Source: Microbacterium sp. LWH7-1.2
GTDB taxonomy: Bacteria > Actinomycetota > Actinomycetes > Actinomycetales > Microbacteriaceae
Direction: 5' to 3'
Assembly: GCF_038397755.1 (NCBI RefSeq)
Contig: NZ_CP151637.1
Coordinates: 434,001 to 498,000, forward strand
DNA: 64,000 nucleotides
The position numbers and the translations under genes are program-made. Of the stretch, positions 31,681 to 39,732 are shown in pieces (the stretch's first letter is position 1; every line of letters starts with the position of its first letter). Under the pieces are notes generated by a model. It had not been told where the DNA came from. It was given only the letters and a program-made list of their open reading frames with translations, and made no database searches.

Positions 31681-33302
31681 CCTGGACCGCCGACCCCGAT
31701 CTCGACGACGGACCGCACACCATCGGCCGGTGGATCGTCGACCGCGCGACGCGCTCGCCCGAGCGCATCGCCATCGACGACCGCGGCGTGACGGCGGACT
31801 ATGCGACGCTGGCGGCCCGCGCGACGGAACTGGCCGAGGCGCTGCGGCAGGCGGGCTACGGGCCCGGCGACCGCGTGGCGACGGTGTCGGGCAACTCCAC
31901 CGACCACGTCGTGGCGTTCTTCGCGTGCGCGATCGCGGGCATCGCCTTCGTGCCGCTGTCGTGGCGGCTCACGCCGCGCGAGCTCGCCGACGTGCTCACC
32001 CGGTCCGCTCCGGCTCTGGTGCTGATCGAGGACGAGCACGCAGCGCTCGCCGGCGAGGCGCTGCGTCTCGCGGACGGGATGCCGCGCGTCGCGGCGCTCG
32101 GTACCACAGGGGTGGAGGCATCCGTTCCCCGCGCAGCGAACCCTGTGCCGCGCCGGCCCGTGCGCGACGACGACCCCCTGCTCGTCATCTTCACGTCGGG
32201 CAGCGAGGCGGCGCCGAAGGGCGTCGTGCTGACGCATGCCAACTGCTTCTGGAACAATCTCGCCCTCGCGCAGGCGCTGCCGCTCACGCAGGACGACGTC
32301 GTGCTCGCGATGCTCCCGCAATTCCATGTCGCCGCGTGGAACTGCCAGCCGCTCCTGGCGTGGTGGGTCGGCGCGACCGTCGTGCTCGAGCGCTCGTTCC
32401 AGCCGGCGCGCGTGCTGCAGCTGATCGCGGACAGGCAGGTCACCGCGATGATGGGTGTGCCGACGCAGTACGCGCTGCTCGCGGGAGACCGCGAGTGGCG
32501 GCAGACGGATGCCTCATCCCTTCGCCTCGCCCTGGTCGGCGGCGCGACGATGCCGGCGTCACTGCAGGAGGCGTGGACGGAGCGGGGCGTGCCACTGACG
32601 CAGGGCTACGGGCTCACCGAGGCGGCGCCCAACGTGCTGCATCTGCCGGTCGCGGAAGCGGCCGAGGCGCCGGGCGCCGTCGGCCGGCCCTACCCGCACG
32701 TGTCGGTGCGCATCGTCGACCCGGCGACGCGGCTCGCGCTGGAGGGCGAAGCCACCGGCGAGCTGTGGGTGCGTGGTCCGAGCGTCTTCGCCGGCTACCT
32801 CGGCGACGACGACGCGACCGCCCGCGCGATGAGCGGCGAGTGGCTGCGCACCGGCGATCTCGCATCGCGCGACGCGTCCGGCGTGTACCGAATCGTCGAC
32901 CGACTCAAGGACATCTTCATCTCGGGCGGCGAGAACGTCGCCCCGGCGGAGGTCGAGTACGCCCTCTGCCTGCACCCGCTGGTGGAGGCGGCCGCCGTCG
33001 TGGGCGTGCCGGACGCGGTGTGGGGCGAGCGCGGGGTCGCGTTCGTCGTGCCCGCCGGGGGAGCCGCGCTCTCGGCAGACGAAGTGCTCGCGCACGCGCG
33101 GCGCAACCTTGCGGCCTTCAAGGTCCCGGTCCATGTGGAGTTCGTCGACACGCTGCCGCGGTCGACGATCGAGAAGCTCGCACGATCCCGTCTCCGCGAC
33201 GAGGCGATGCTGCTGGTCGAACCGCGCGCGGACCAGGAAGATCGTGCTGGGGAGCGCGCACCCGTAGTGGTGCGCGAGCGTACGAAGGGGGAATCCCGAT
33301 GA
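31677..33302 (+). CDS. AMP-forming acyl-CoA synthetase (fatty acid-CoA ligase family)
   Basis: 541 aa ANL-superfamily enzyme. Motifs are IFTSGSEAAPKGVVLTH (A3, from about 171), YGLTEAAP (A5), WLRTGD (A7) and RIVDRLKDIFISGGENVAP (A8, near 405). The A10 segment is LPRSTIEKLARSRLR: the catalytic Lys is kept but Glu replaces the usual Gly before it. The reaction is carboxylate plus ATP plus CoA to acyl-CoA. A short-chain or hydroxy acid, such as acetoacetate or 3-hydroxybutyrate, fits the operon but is inference. The start overlaps livM and the stop overlaps the TetR gene. Confidence 0.87.
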   Translation: MTWTADPDLDDGPHTIGRWIVDRATRSPERIAIDDRGVTADYATLAARATELAEALRQAGYGPGDRVATVSGNSTDHVVAFFACAIAGIAFVPLSWRLTPRELADVLTRSAPALVLIEDEHAALAGEALRLADGMPRVAALGTTGVEASVPRAANPVPRRPVRDDDPLLVIFTSGSEAAPKGVVLTHANCFWNNLALAQALPLTQDDVVLAMLPQFHVAAWNCQPLLAWWVGATVVLERSFQPARVLQLIADRQVTAMMGVPTQYALLAGDREWRQTDASSLRLALVGGATMPASLQEAWTERGVPLTQGYGLTEAAPNVLHLPVAEAAEAPGAVGRPYPHVSVRIVDPATRLALEGEATGELWVRGPSVFAGYLGDDDATARAMSGEWLRTGDLASRDASGVYRIVDRLKDIFISGGENVAPAEVEYALCLHPLVEAAAVVGVPDAVWGERGVAFVVPAGGAALSADEVLAHARRNLAAFKVPVHVEFVDTLPRSTIEKLARSRLRDEAMLLVEPRADQEDRAGERAPVVVRERTKGESR

Positions 33303-33976
33303 GCATGTCCGACGAACTCGTCGACCAGGAAGAAGAGCTGGTGTCGTCCGCCACGGGCCGCCCGCTCACCAAACGGGGCGAGGCGACGAGGCGCCGCCTG
33401 CTCGAGGCGGCCGAGCTCGTGTTCGCCGAGCAGGGCTACCACGAGGCATCCATCGTCAAGATCACCGAACGAGCAGGGATCGGCCTCGGCACGTTCTACC
33501 TCTACTTCGACAGCAAGCAGACGATCTTCGAGGCACTCGTGCTCGACCTCAACCGTCGCGTGCGCCATTCGATGTCGGAGGCGATGGCCGGAGCCTCCGG
33601 TCGCCTCGAGGCGGAGCGCGCGGGGTTCGCCGGGTTCTTCCGGTTCACGGCGGCGCACCCGGCGCTGTACCGCGTCGTGCGGGAGGCCGAATTCGTCTCG
33701 CCCGAGGTGCTGCGCACGCATTACACGCGCATCGTCGAGGGCTACGAGGCCGGACTGCGCGCCGCGCAGGCGGCCGGTGACGTCGACCGGGCTCTGGACC
33801 CCGAGACGACGGCATGGGCCCTCATGGGCATGGGCGAGCTCATCGGCATGCGATTCCTGCTCTGGGAGCGCGACGCCGACGGCAAGCCGCCCGCACAGCT
33901 CGACCCGGTGGTGTTTGCCGGCATGACCCGGTTCATCGACAACGCGCTCGCGCCGCGAGCGGGAGAGACGGAGTGA
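33299..33976 (+). CDS. TetR-family transcriptional regulator
   Basis: 225 aa. The helix-turn-helix domain is clear: TRRRLLEAAELVFAEQGYH, then ITERAGIGLGTFYLYFDSKQ (about 30-75). The C-terminal helical domain carries AHPALYRVVREAEFV, typical of acyl-CoA or fatty acid-responsive TetR regulators. ATG 33299 overlaps the ligase stop and its stop overlaps the dehydrogenase GTG. Encoded inside the operon, it likely represses from the inverted repeat at 26819-26836. Confidence 0.88.
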   Translation: MSMSDELVDQEEELVSSATGRPLTKRGEATRRRLLEAAELVFAEQGYHEASIVKITERAGIGLGTFYLYFDSKQTIFEALVLDLNRRVRHSMSEAMAGASGRLEAERAGFAGFFRFTAAHPALYRVVREAEFVSPEVLRTHYTRIVEGYEAGLRAAQAAGDVDRALDPETTAWALMGMGELIGMRFLLWERDADGKPPAQLDPVVFAGMTRFIDNALAPRAGETE

Positions 33977-34728
33977 CGGTGGAGAAGGATCTCGCGGGCA
34001 AGCGCGCGCTGGTCACCGGCGGGGCGAGCGGCATCGGCCTCGCCTGCGCCCACGAATTCGCCGCGCGCGGCGCGCACGTCGTCATCGCGGACCTGAACGC
34101 AGATGCCGCGTCGGATGCCGCCACCGCCGTCGGCGGCGAGTCCTGGACCGTCGACCTCGCCGACACCGCCGCGCTCGACGTCCTGACGCTCGACGTCGAC
34201 ATCCTCGTGAACAACGCCGGGATCCAGCGCGTCGCACCGATCGCCGAGTTCGATCCGGACGCGTTCCGGCTCATCGTGCGGCTCATGCTCGAGTCGCCGT
34301 TCCTCCTCATCCGCGCGGCGCTGCCGGCGATGTACGAGCGCGGGTGGGGGCGCGTCGTCAACATCTCGAGCGCACACGGACTGCGGGCGAGCGCGTTCAA
34401 GTCGGCGTACGTCTCGGCCAAGCACGGTCTCGAGGGGCTGTCGAAGGTGACGGCGCTCGAGGGCGCGCCGCACGGCGTGACGAGCAACTGCATCAACCCT
34501 GCCTACGTGCGGACCCCCCTCGTCGAGAAGCAGATCGCAGCTCAGGCCAAGGTCCACGGCATCCCCGAGAGCGAGGTCGTCGAGAAGATCATGCTCACCG
34601 AGAGCGCCGTGAAGCGGCTCGTCGAGGCCGACGAGGTCGCCTCACTCGCGGGGTGGCTCGTGTCGGACAAGGCCGGCATGGTCACGGGCGCCTCGTACAC
34701 GATGGACGGCGGATGGACCGCGCGATGA
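33973..34728 (+). CDS. bdhA: 3-hydroxybutyrate dehydrogenase
   Basis: 251 aa SDR. Motifs are TGGASGIG, NNAGIQRVAPI, SSAHGL with the catalytic Ser, and YVSAKHG with Tyr and Lys. TPLVEKQIAAQAKVHGI is a segment specific to D-3-hydroxybutyrate dehydrogenases, and the end is MDGGWTAR. It oxidises (R)-3-hydroxybutyrate to acetoacetate with NAD. GTG 33973 overlaps the TetR stop (GTGA). The acetoacetate can be taken by the CoA-transferase encoded at 36649-38104. Confidence 0.9.
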   Translation: MTVEKDLAGKRALVTGGASGIGLACAHEFAARGAHVVIADLNADAASDAATAVGGESWTVDLADTAALDVLTLDVDILVNNAGIQRVAPIAEFDPDAFRLIVRLMLESPFLLIRAALPAMYERGWGRVVNISSAHGLRASAFKSAYVSAKHGLEGLSKVTALEGAPHGVTSNCINPAYVRTPLVEKQIAAQAKVHGIPESEVVEKIMLTESAVKRLVEADEVASLAGWLVSDKAGMVTGASYTMDGGWTAR

Positions 34729-35627
34729 GCCACGCCTATCGGACGATCGACGTCCCCGTCGACGGCGGCGCGCTCCGCGCCGGCGTGTGGGAGCCCGCGG
34801 ATGCTGCAGCCGACGCCCCCACCGTGCTGCTGGTGCACGGCGTCACGGCGTCGCACCTGGCGTGGCCGTTCGTCGTGGACCGCCTGCCGGGAGTCCGCGT
34901 CGTCGCGCCCGACCTGCGAGGACGCGGACGCAGCAACGGCATCGAGGGTGCCGCGGGGATGGCCGCTCACGCAGCAGACCTCGCGGCGCTGCTGGACGCG
35001 CTCGGAATCGAGCGCACGGTCGTCGTCGGGCACTCGATGGGCGGGTTCGTGTCCGTCGTGTTCGCGCACCTGTACCCCGAGCGCGTCTCGCGGCTGCTGC
35101 TCATCGACGGCGGGCTGCCGCTCGATGTCCCGGCTGGGCTCAGCACCGACGAGCTCGTCGCGGGCATTCTCGGCCCCACGGCGGCGCGTCTGTCGATGAG
35201 GTTCGCGGGCACGGATGAGTATCTCGACTTCTGGCGGCAGCATCCGGCGTTCACCGGCGTGTGGACGCCCGAACTCGAGCGCTACCTCGCGTACGACCTG
35301 GTCGACGACGGCGCCGGTGCCTTCCGCCCGGCGACCAGTTACGCGACGACCGCGGACGACACCGTCGACCTGAACGCGGGCACGTCGCTGCCGGCAGCGC
35401 TGGCCGGGCTGCAGCATCCGACCCGCCTCATCACCGTGCCGCGCGGCCTGCAGAACGAGCCCCCCGGCCTCTATGCCCCGGAGCACCTCGACCGGCTGCT
35501 CACGGTGTACTCCGGGGTCGAGCACGAGCGGGTCGAGGGCTTCAACCACTACACGATCGTCATGTCTCCCGCCGGTGCCGACGTGGTCGCGGCGGCTGTC
35601 CGCGAAGAGCTCGCCGCTCGCGTGTGA
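34725..35627 (+). CDS. Alpha/beta hydrolase
   Basis: 300 aa. The oxyanion region LLVHGVTASHLAWP, the nucleophile elbow GHSMGG (Ser about 103) and a late His in GFNHYTIVMS indicate a complete triad. No signal peptide is seen, so it is cytoplasmic. ATG 34725 overlaps the dehydrogenase stop. As the last gene of the 3-hydroxybutyrate operon, it may cleave an imported ester or oligomer of 3-hydroxybutyrate to the free acid; this is inference from context only. Confidence 0.82.
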   Translation: MSHAYRTIDVPVDGGALRAGVWEPADAAADAPTVLLVHGVTASHLAWPFVVDRLPGVRVVAPDLRGRGRSNGIEGAAGMAAHAADLAALLDALGIERTVVVGHSMGGFVSVVFAHLYPERVSRLLLIDGGLPLDVPAGLSTDELVAGILGPTAARLSMRFAGTDEYLDFWRQHPAFTGVWTPELERYLAYDLVDDGAGAFRPATSYATTADDTVDLNAGTSLPAALAGLQHPTRLITVPRGLQNEPPGLYAPEHLDRLLTVYSGVEHERVEGFNHYTIVMSPAGADVVAAAVREELAARV

Positions 35628-35644
35628 TGGCTCATGCGTCAATC

Positions 35645-35706
35645 ATTCAGGAACCGCGCCGTCGGACGGCAGTGCGGAGCGCCTTTCGGCGCCGGGTTTC
35701 CTGAAT
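35645..35706. terminator. Bidirectional hairpin between convergent operons
   Basis: ATTCAGGAA (35645-35653) pairs with TTCCTGAAT (35698-35706) and encloses further GC-rich pairing, including CCGTC/GACGG and GGCGCC. It lies between the convergent hydrolase and IclR genes and can end both transcripts. Confidence 0.55.
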
Positions 35707-35751
35707 CATCGACGTGGCGCAGGCGGAACAACGCGCTCGCGTTGAAGGGCG

Positions 35752-36540
35752 TCACCGGGAGGCGGCGATGCGGGTGGTGAGCTGGTGTGCGTGGGCCAGT
35801 AGGGTGCGGCCGAGCTCGGGGAGGCGGTCCGGACCGAAGCGGAACTCGACGCCGGTGAGGCTCAGCGCCCACTGCGGGTGGCCCTCGCGCGTGAAGACCG
35901 CGGCGCCGATGCCGTAGGAGCCCTCGACGATGAGCCCGGGGTTCACGGCGTAGCCGCGCTCCTGCGTGTCGCGCAGGCGCGTCCGCAGGCGCTGCTCGCT
36001 GTGCGCGACACCCCATTCGAGCGGGAGCCCGGGGTGACGCTCGAAGTAGGCGTCCACATCGTGGGGCGGCAGGAAGGACAGGATCGCGAGACCGGCCGAG
36101 GCGACGCCGAGCGGGAACCGCACGCCCTCCGAGAGCACGAATGAGCGGATCGGAAAGCTCCCCTCCTCGCGCAGCAGGCACACCGTCTCGTCGCCCCGGC
36201 GGACCGAGAGGAACGCGCTCTCTTCGGTGCGCACGGCCAGCGAGCGCACGATGTCGCGCGCGACAGCGGTGATGTCGTATCGGGATGCCGCGACTGTGCC
36301 CATCAGATACAGCTCGGGTCCCGGCATCCATCGTCCGGTTCGCTCATCCTGATCGACCAGGCCTTCGTGGCGCAGCGCGGTGAGCAGGCGGTGCGTCGTA
36401 GGGCGCGTGAGGCCGGCGCGGCGGGCGAGTTCGGCCACCGGCATCCCGTTGTCTCCTCCTGACGTCACCAGGCGCAGGAGCTGGGCAGCGCGAGCGACCG
36501 ACTGGGCTCCGGGAACACTGCGCTTCGAGGTGGTGTCCAC
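35752..36540 (-). CDS. IclR-family transcriptional regulator
   Basis: 262 aa. The N-terminal wHTH (VARAAQLLRLVTSGG, then ELARRAGLTRPTTHRLLTAL) is followed by the IclR effector domain: GPELYLMGTVAASRYDI, EGVRFPLGVASAGLAILSFL, ERGYAVNPGLIVEGSYGIGA. GTG 36540 is the likely start; a longer in-frame start near 36621 would overlap the upstream regulatory gap. It is divergent from the CoA-transferase/thiolase genes, and a palindrome overlaps its start. IclR proteins of this kind often regulate aromatic or ketone-body degradation genes. Confidence 0.83.
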   Translation of the reverse strand: MDTTSKRSVPGAQSVARAAQLLRLVTSGGDNGMPVAELARRAGLTRPTTHRLLTALRHEGLVDQDERTGRWMPGPELYLMGTVAASRYDITAVARDIVRSLAVRTEESAFLSVRRGDETVCLLREEGSFPIRSFVLSEGVRFPLGVASAGLAILSFLPPHDVDAYFERHPGLPLEWGVAHSEQRLRTRLRDTQERGYAVNPGLIVEGSYGIGAAVFTREGHPQWALSLTGVEFRFGPDRLPELGRTLLAHAHQLTTRIAASR

Positions 36541-36549
36541 AATATGGAC
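36535..36549. promoter_or_regulatory. Palindrome GTCCA-CAATA-TGGAC, candidate IclR operator
   Basis: This is a perfect 5-base-arm inverted repeat with a 5-base spacer, lying across the proposed IclR start and 100 bases before the CoA-transferase start. Its placement suits autoregulation and control of the divergent genes. Confidence 0.5.
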
Positions 36550-36648
36550 GCTACGGGGCAGGGCGGCCACATGGCAAGCAGGGAGGTGGTGCGGTCGCTC
36601 GCGGAGCCGCAGGATGGACATCGAGCGACCGGAATGCAAAGGAGCACA

Positions 36649-37449
36649 ATGATCGACAAGACCTGGGGTTCGGCGGCCGAGGCTGTCGCCGACATCCCCG
36701 ACGGCGCGTCCCTCGCGGTGGGAGGGTTCGGGCTCTCCGGCAACCCCATCGCACTCATCGAGGCGCTGCTGGCGCAGGGCACGAGCGACCTCAGCATCGT
36801 CAGCAACAACTGCGGCGTCGACGACTGGGGACTCGGCATCCTGCTGAACGCCAAGCGGATCCGCAAGATGACCTCGTCCTATGTCGGCGAGAACAAGGAG
36901 TTCGAGCGGCAGTTCCTCTCGGGCGAGCTCGAGCTCGAGCTGACGCCGCAGGGCACGCTCGCCGAGAAGCTCCGTGCCGGCGGCTCGGGCATCGCCGCGT
37001 TCTACACGCAGACCGGTGTCGGCACGCAGGTCGCCGAGGGCGGACTGCCGCGCCGCTACGCCGCGGACGGCAGCGTCGCGGTCGCTTCCCCCGTCAAAGA
37101 CGTGCGGAGCTTCGACGTGTCGGGCGCCCCGCGCGACTACGTGCTGGAGGAGGCGATCGTCACCGACTACGCCCTCGTCCACGCGCTCAAGGGCGACCGC
37201 CACGGCAATCTGGTCTTCAACAAGGCCGCTCGCAATTTCAACCCGCTCGCCGCGATGGCGGGGCGCGTCTGCATCGCCCAGGTCGAGCAGCTCGTGGAAC
37301 CGGGCGAACTCGGGGCCGACAGCATCCATCTCCCCGGCATCTACGTGCACCGCATCGTGGAAGTCGGGTCGGACATCGAGAAGCGCATCGAACGGCGCAC
37401 GGTATCGGTCGCTCAGGCCGCTGCGCGCGCGATGCCGGAAGGAGCCTGA
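36649..37449 (+). CDS. scoA: Succinyl-CoA:3-ketoacid CoA-transferase subunit A
   Basis: 266 aa. Motifs are [74 protein letters not shown] and [14 protein letters not shown]. The [12 protein letters not shown] and [16 protein letters not shown] segments match ScoA rather than PcaI. ATG 36649 has AAAGGAG upstream, and the longer in-frame start at 36544 crosses the promoter. Together with subunit B it activates acetoacetate at the expense of succinyl-CoA. Confidence 0.92.
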   Translation: MIDKTWGSAAEAVADIPDGASLAVGGFGLSGNPIALIEALLAQGTSDLSIVSNNCGVDDWGLGILLNAKRIRKMTSSYVGENKEFERQFLSGELELELTPQGTLAEKLRAGGSGIAAFYTQTGVGTQVAEGGLPRRYAADGSVAVASPVKDVRSFDVSGAPRDYVLEEAIVTDYALVHALKGDRHGNLVFNKAARNFNPLAAMAGRVCIAQVEQLVEPGELGADSIHLPGIYVHRIVEVGSDIEKRIERRTVSVAQAAARAMPEGA

Positions 37450-37450
37450 C

Positions 37451-38104
37451 ATGCCGCTCACCCGCAACGAGATGGCCGCTCGCGCGGCCGAGGAGCTCGC
37501 CGACGGCGCCTACGTCAACTTGGGCATCGGCCTGCCGACGCTGGTGCCGAACTTCGTGCCCGACGGCGTGACGGTCGTGCTGCAGTCGGAGAACGGCATC
37601 CTGGGCGTCGGGCCCTACCCGACCGAGGAGAACGTCGACCCCGACCTCATCAACGCCGGCAAGGAGACGGTGACCACGCTGCCGGGCGCGGCCTTCTTCG
37701 ACTCCGCGACGAGCTTCGGCATGATCCGCGGGGGCAAGATCGACGCCGCCATCCTCGGCGCGATGCAGGTGTCCCAGACGGGCGACCTCGCCAACTGGAT
37801 GATCCCCGGGAAGATGGTGAAGGGCCCCGGCGGCGCCATGGACCTGGTGCACGGCGCCGCGAAGGTCATCGTGCTCATGGAGCACGTCGCGAAGGACGGC
37901 TCGGCCAAGATCGTGAACGAGTGCTCGCTGCCCCTCACCGGGCGCGGCGTCGTCGATCGCATCATCACGGACCTCGCGGTCATCGACGTGACGGATGCCG
38001 GACTGGTGCTGGTCGAGACGGCCCCCGGCGTCACGGTGGAAGAGGTCATCGCGGCGACCGAACCGGAGCTGACGGTCGCCGTCGGAGAGAGAATCGAAGC
38101 ATGA
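37451..38104 (+). CDS. scoB: Succinyl-CoA:3-ketoacid CoA-transferase subunit B
   Basis: 217 aa. The catalytic Glu lies in SENGILGVG (about 47-55), preceded by [38 protein letters not shown] and [19 protein letters not shown] are standard. ATG 37451 lies one base after the subunit A stop, and the stop overlaps the thiolase start. It has the length expected for a two-subunit enzyme. Confidence 0.93.
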   Translation: MPLTRNEMAARAAEELADGAYVNLGIGLPTLVPNFVPDGVTVVLQSENGILGVGPYPTEENVDPDLINAGKETVTTLPGAAFFDSATSFGMIRGGKIDAAILGAMQVSQTGDLANWMIPGKMVKGPGGAMDLVHGAAKVIVLMEHVAKDGSAKIVNECSLPLTGRGVVDRIITDLAVIDVTDAGLVLVETAPGVTVEEVIAATEPELTVAVGERIEA

Positions 38105-39285
38105 ACCACGACGACGTCGTCATCGTCGCCGCTGCGCGCACACCGCAGGGGCGGCTGAGGGGCCAGCTGGCTCCGCTCACTGCGGTGCAGCTGGGCAGCG
38201 CCGCCATCAAGGGCGCACTGGAGAAGGGCGGCATCCCCGCCGACGCCGTGGACGCGGTGCTCGTCGGCCAGGTGCTCGCGGCCGGTTCCGGGCAGAATCC
38301 CGCGCGCCAGGCGGCGGTGGGCGCCGGAATCGCCTGGGACGTCCACTCCGGCTCGGTCAACAAGGTGTGCCTCTCGGGGCTCACGGCGATCATCGACGGC
38401 GCGCGCATGCTCGCTGTGGGCGACGCGACCGTCGTGGTCGCCGCCGGAATGGAGTCGATGACCCGCGCCCCGCACCTGCTCATGGGCTCGCGCGACGGCT
38501 GGGCGTACGGCTCGATCGAGGTGCTCGACCACATGGCCTACGACGGCCTCACCGACGCCTACGACCGCGAGAGCATGGGCGCGTCGACCGAGCGGCACAA
38601 CGAGCGGCTCGAGGTGACGAGGGAAGCTCAGGATGCTGTCGCAGCCAGGTCGCACCAGCGTGCGGCGACCGCGCAGACCGAGGGAGTGTTCGAAGCCGAG
38701 ATCGTCCCTGTCGAGATCCCGCAGCGAAAGGGCGCCCCGGTCGTCGTGACGAAGGACGAGGGGGTCCGCCCGGAGACCACCGTCGACACGCTCGCTGGCC
38801 TTCGGCCTGCCTTCGCATCCGACGGGTCGATCACGGCGGGCAACTCGTCGCAGATCTCGGACGGCGCGTCGGCAGTCGTTCTGACCACGCGCTCACACGC
38901 CGACGAGAACGGCTGGGACGTGCTCGCGGTCGTCGGGGCGTCCGGTCAGGTCGCCGGGCCCGACAACTCGCTGCACTCGCAGCCGGCGCGCGCGATCGAG
39001 AAGGCACTGGCCAAGCAGGGCATCGCCGCGGACGACCTCGACATCGTCGAGATCAACGAGGCGTTCGCAGCGGTGGTGGTGCGCTCGCAGGCGGAACTCG
39101 GCCTCTCGGACGATGTGGTCAACCCGCACGGCGGCGGCATCGCGATCGGACACCCGATCGGTGCATCCGGCAACCGCCTCGTCGTGCACGCCGTGCACGA
39201 GCTGATCCGCCGCGGCGGTGGCACGGCGGCGGTCGCGCTCTGCGGTGGCGGCGGTCAGGGAGACGCGCTCATCCTCACGCGCTGA
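38101..39285 (+). CDS. Acetyl-CoA acetyltransferase (thiolase)
   Basis: 394 aa. The nucleophile Cys90 is in [22 protein letters not shown] follows, the catalytic His is in [11 protein letters not shown] (about 350) and the second Cys in ALCGGGGQG (about 380). It splits acetoacetyl-CoA into two acetyl-CoA. It starts in overlap with scoB (ATGA). With bdhA, scoA and scoB it completes a ketone-body-type route. A strong hairpin follows. Confidence 0.92.
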   Translation: MNHDDVVIVAAARTPQGRLRGQLAPLTAVQLGSAAIKGALEKGGIPADAVDAVLVGQVLAAGSGQNPARQAAVGAGIAWDVHSGSVNKVCLSGLTAIIDGARMLAVGDATVVVAAGMESMTRAPHLLMGSRDGWAYGSIEVLDHMAYDGLTDAYDRESMGASTERHNERLEVTREAQDAVAARSHQRAATAQTEGVFEAEIVPVEIPQRKGAPVVVTKDEGVRPETTVDTLAGLRPAFASDGSITAGNSSQISDGASAVVLTTRSHADENGWDVLAVVGASGQVAGPDNSLHSQPARAIEKALAKQGIAADDLDIVEINEAFAAVVVRSQAELGLSDDVVNPHGGGIAIGHPIGASGNRLVVHAVHELIRRGGGTAAVALCGGGGQGDALILTR

Positions 39286-39302
39286 GAGAGGTCGTGATAC
39301 GC

Positions 39303-39336
39303 AAGCGCCACGGGACCGGCAGGTCTCGTGGCGCTT
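39303..39336. terminator. Terminator after the thiolase gene
   Basis: AAGCGCCACG (39303-39312) pairs exactly with CGTGGCGCTT (39327-39336). It lies 17 bases past the thiolase stop and 5 bases from the stop of the convergent small gene, so it serves both strands. Confidence 0.75.
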
Positions 39337-39341
39337 CGGTG

Positions 39342-39596
39342 TCAGGACTCGATACGGCGCCTCAGCAGCTTCTTCTCGCGTCCGTGGACGGGGGAGTCGT
39401 TCGCGATGAGCTCGCCGCGCGAGGCGCGGCGGACGTCCACGATCGCGCCGATCGCGAGCGCCAGGGTGATGCCCCAGCTGAGCCACGCGAGCGCCATGCG
39501 CCATGTGAACGGCTCGTTCTCGCGGAGCCCTCTCATCAGCGTCAGCCCGCCCGTGATCGCGGTGAGGATGCCGGTGCCGAAGAGGTACTTGCGCAT
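39342..39596 (-). CDS. Small two-helix membrane protein, unknown function
   Basis: 84 aa. There are two likely membrane segments (YLFGTGILTAITGGLTLM and MALAWLSWGITLALAIGAIV), with a basic tail REKKLLRRRIES in the cytoplasm. I recognise no family. Codon use matches the neighbours. It has its own position between the thiolase and trehalose genes and is divergent from otsA. I judge it real on composition and start, with no functional clue. Confidence 0.6.
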   Translation of the reverse strand: MRKYLFGTGILTAITGGLTLMRGLRENEPFTWRMALAWLSWGITLALAIGAIVDVRRASRGELIANDSPVHGREKKLLRRRIES

Positions 39597-39633
39597 AGGG
39601 CCACGTTAGCGCGGCGCATCCCGGCATCGCGCC

Positions 39634-39664
39634 CCTTGACACAGCGCCGTGCGGCGCGTCAAGG
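39634..39664. promoter_or_regulatory. Inverted repeat CCTTGAC-N17-GTCAAGG in the divergent otsA promoter region
   Basis: The 7-base arms CCTTGAC (39634-39640) and GTCAAGG (39658-39664) flank a partly self-complementary core (GCGCCG/CGGCGC). The left arm holds a TTGACA that could be a -35 for otsA. It could be an operator, or two back-to-back promoter elements. Confidence 0.4.
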
Positions 39665-39732
39665 CGCGACGGGGCTGTGAGCGGCGCTGTTAGCCTGGGC
39701 GTGCCGAGTCCACGAAACCGTCAGGAGACCGC

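Noticed and set aside
36649..39285. pcaIJ-pcaF (3-oxoadipate branch) controlled by PcaR
   Set aside because: The IclR neighbour and gene order allow it. However, [12 protein letters not shown] and [16 protein letters not shown] match succinyl-CoA:acetoacetate transferase, and 3-hydroxybutyrate dehydrogenase is next door.
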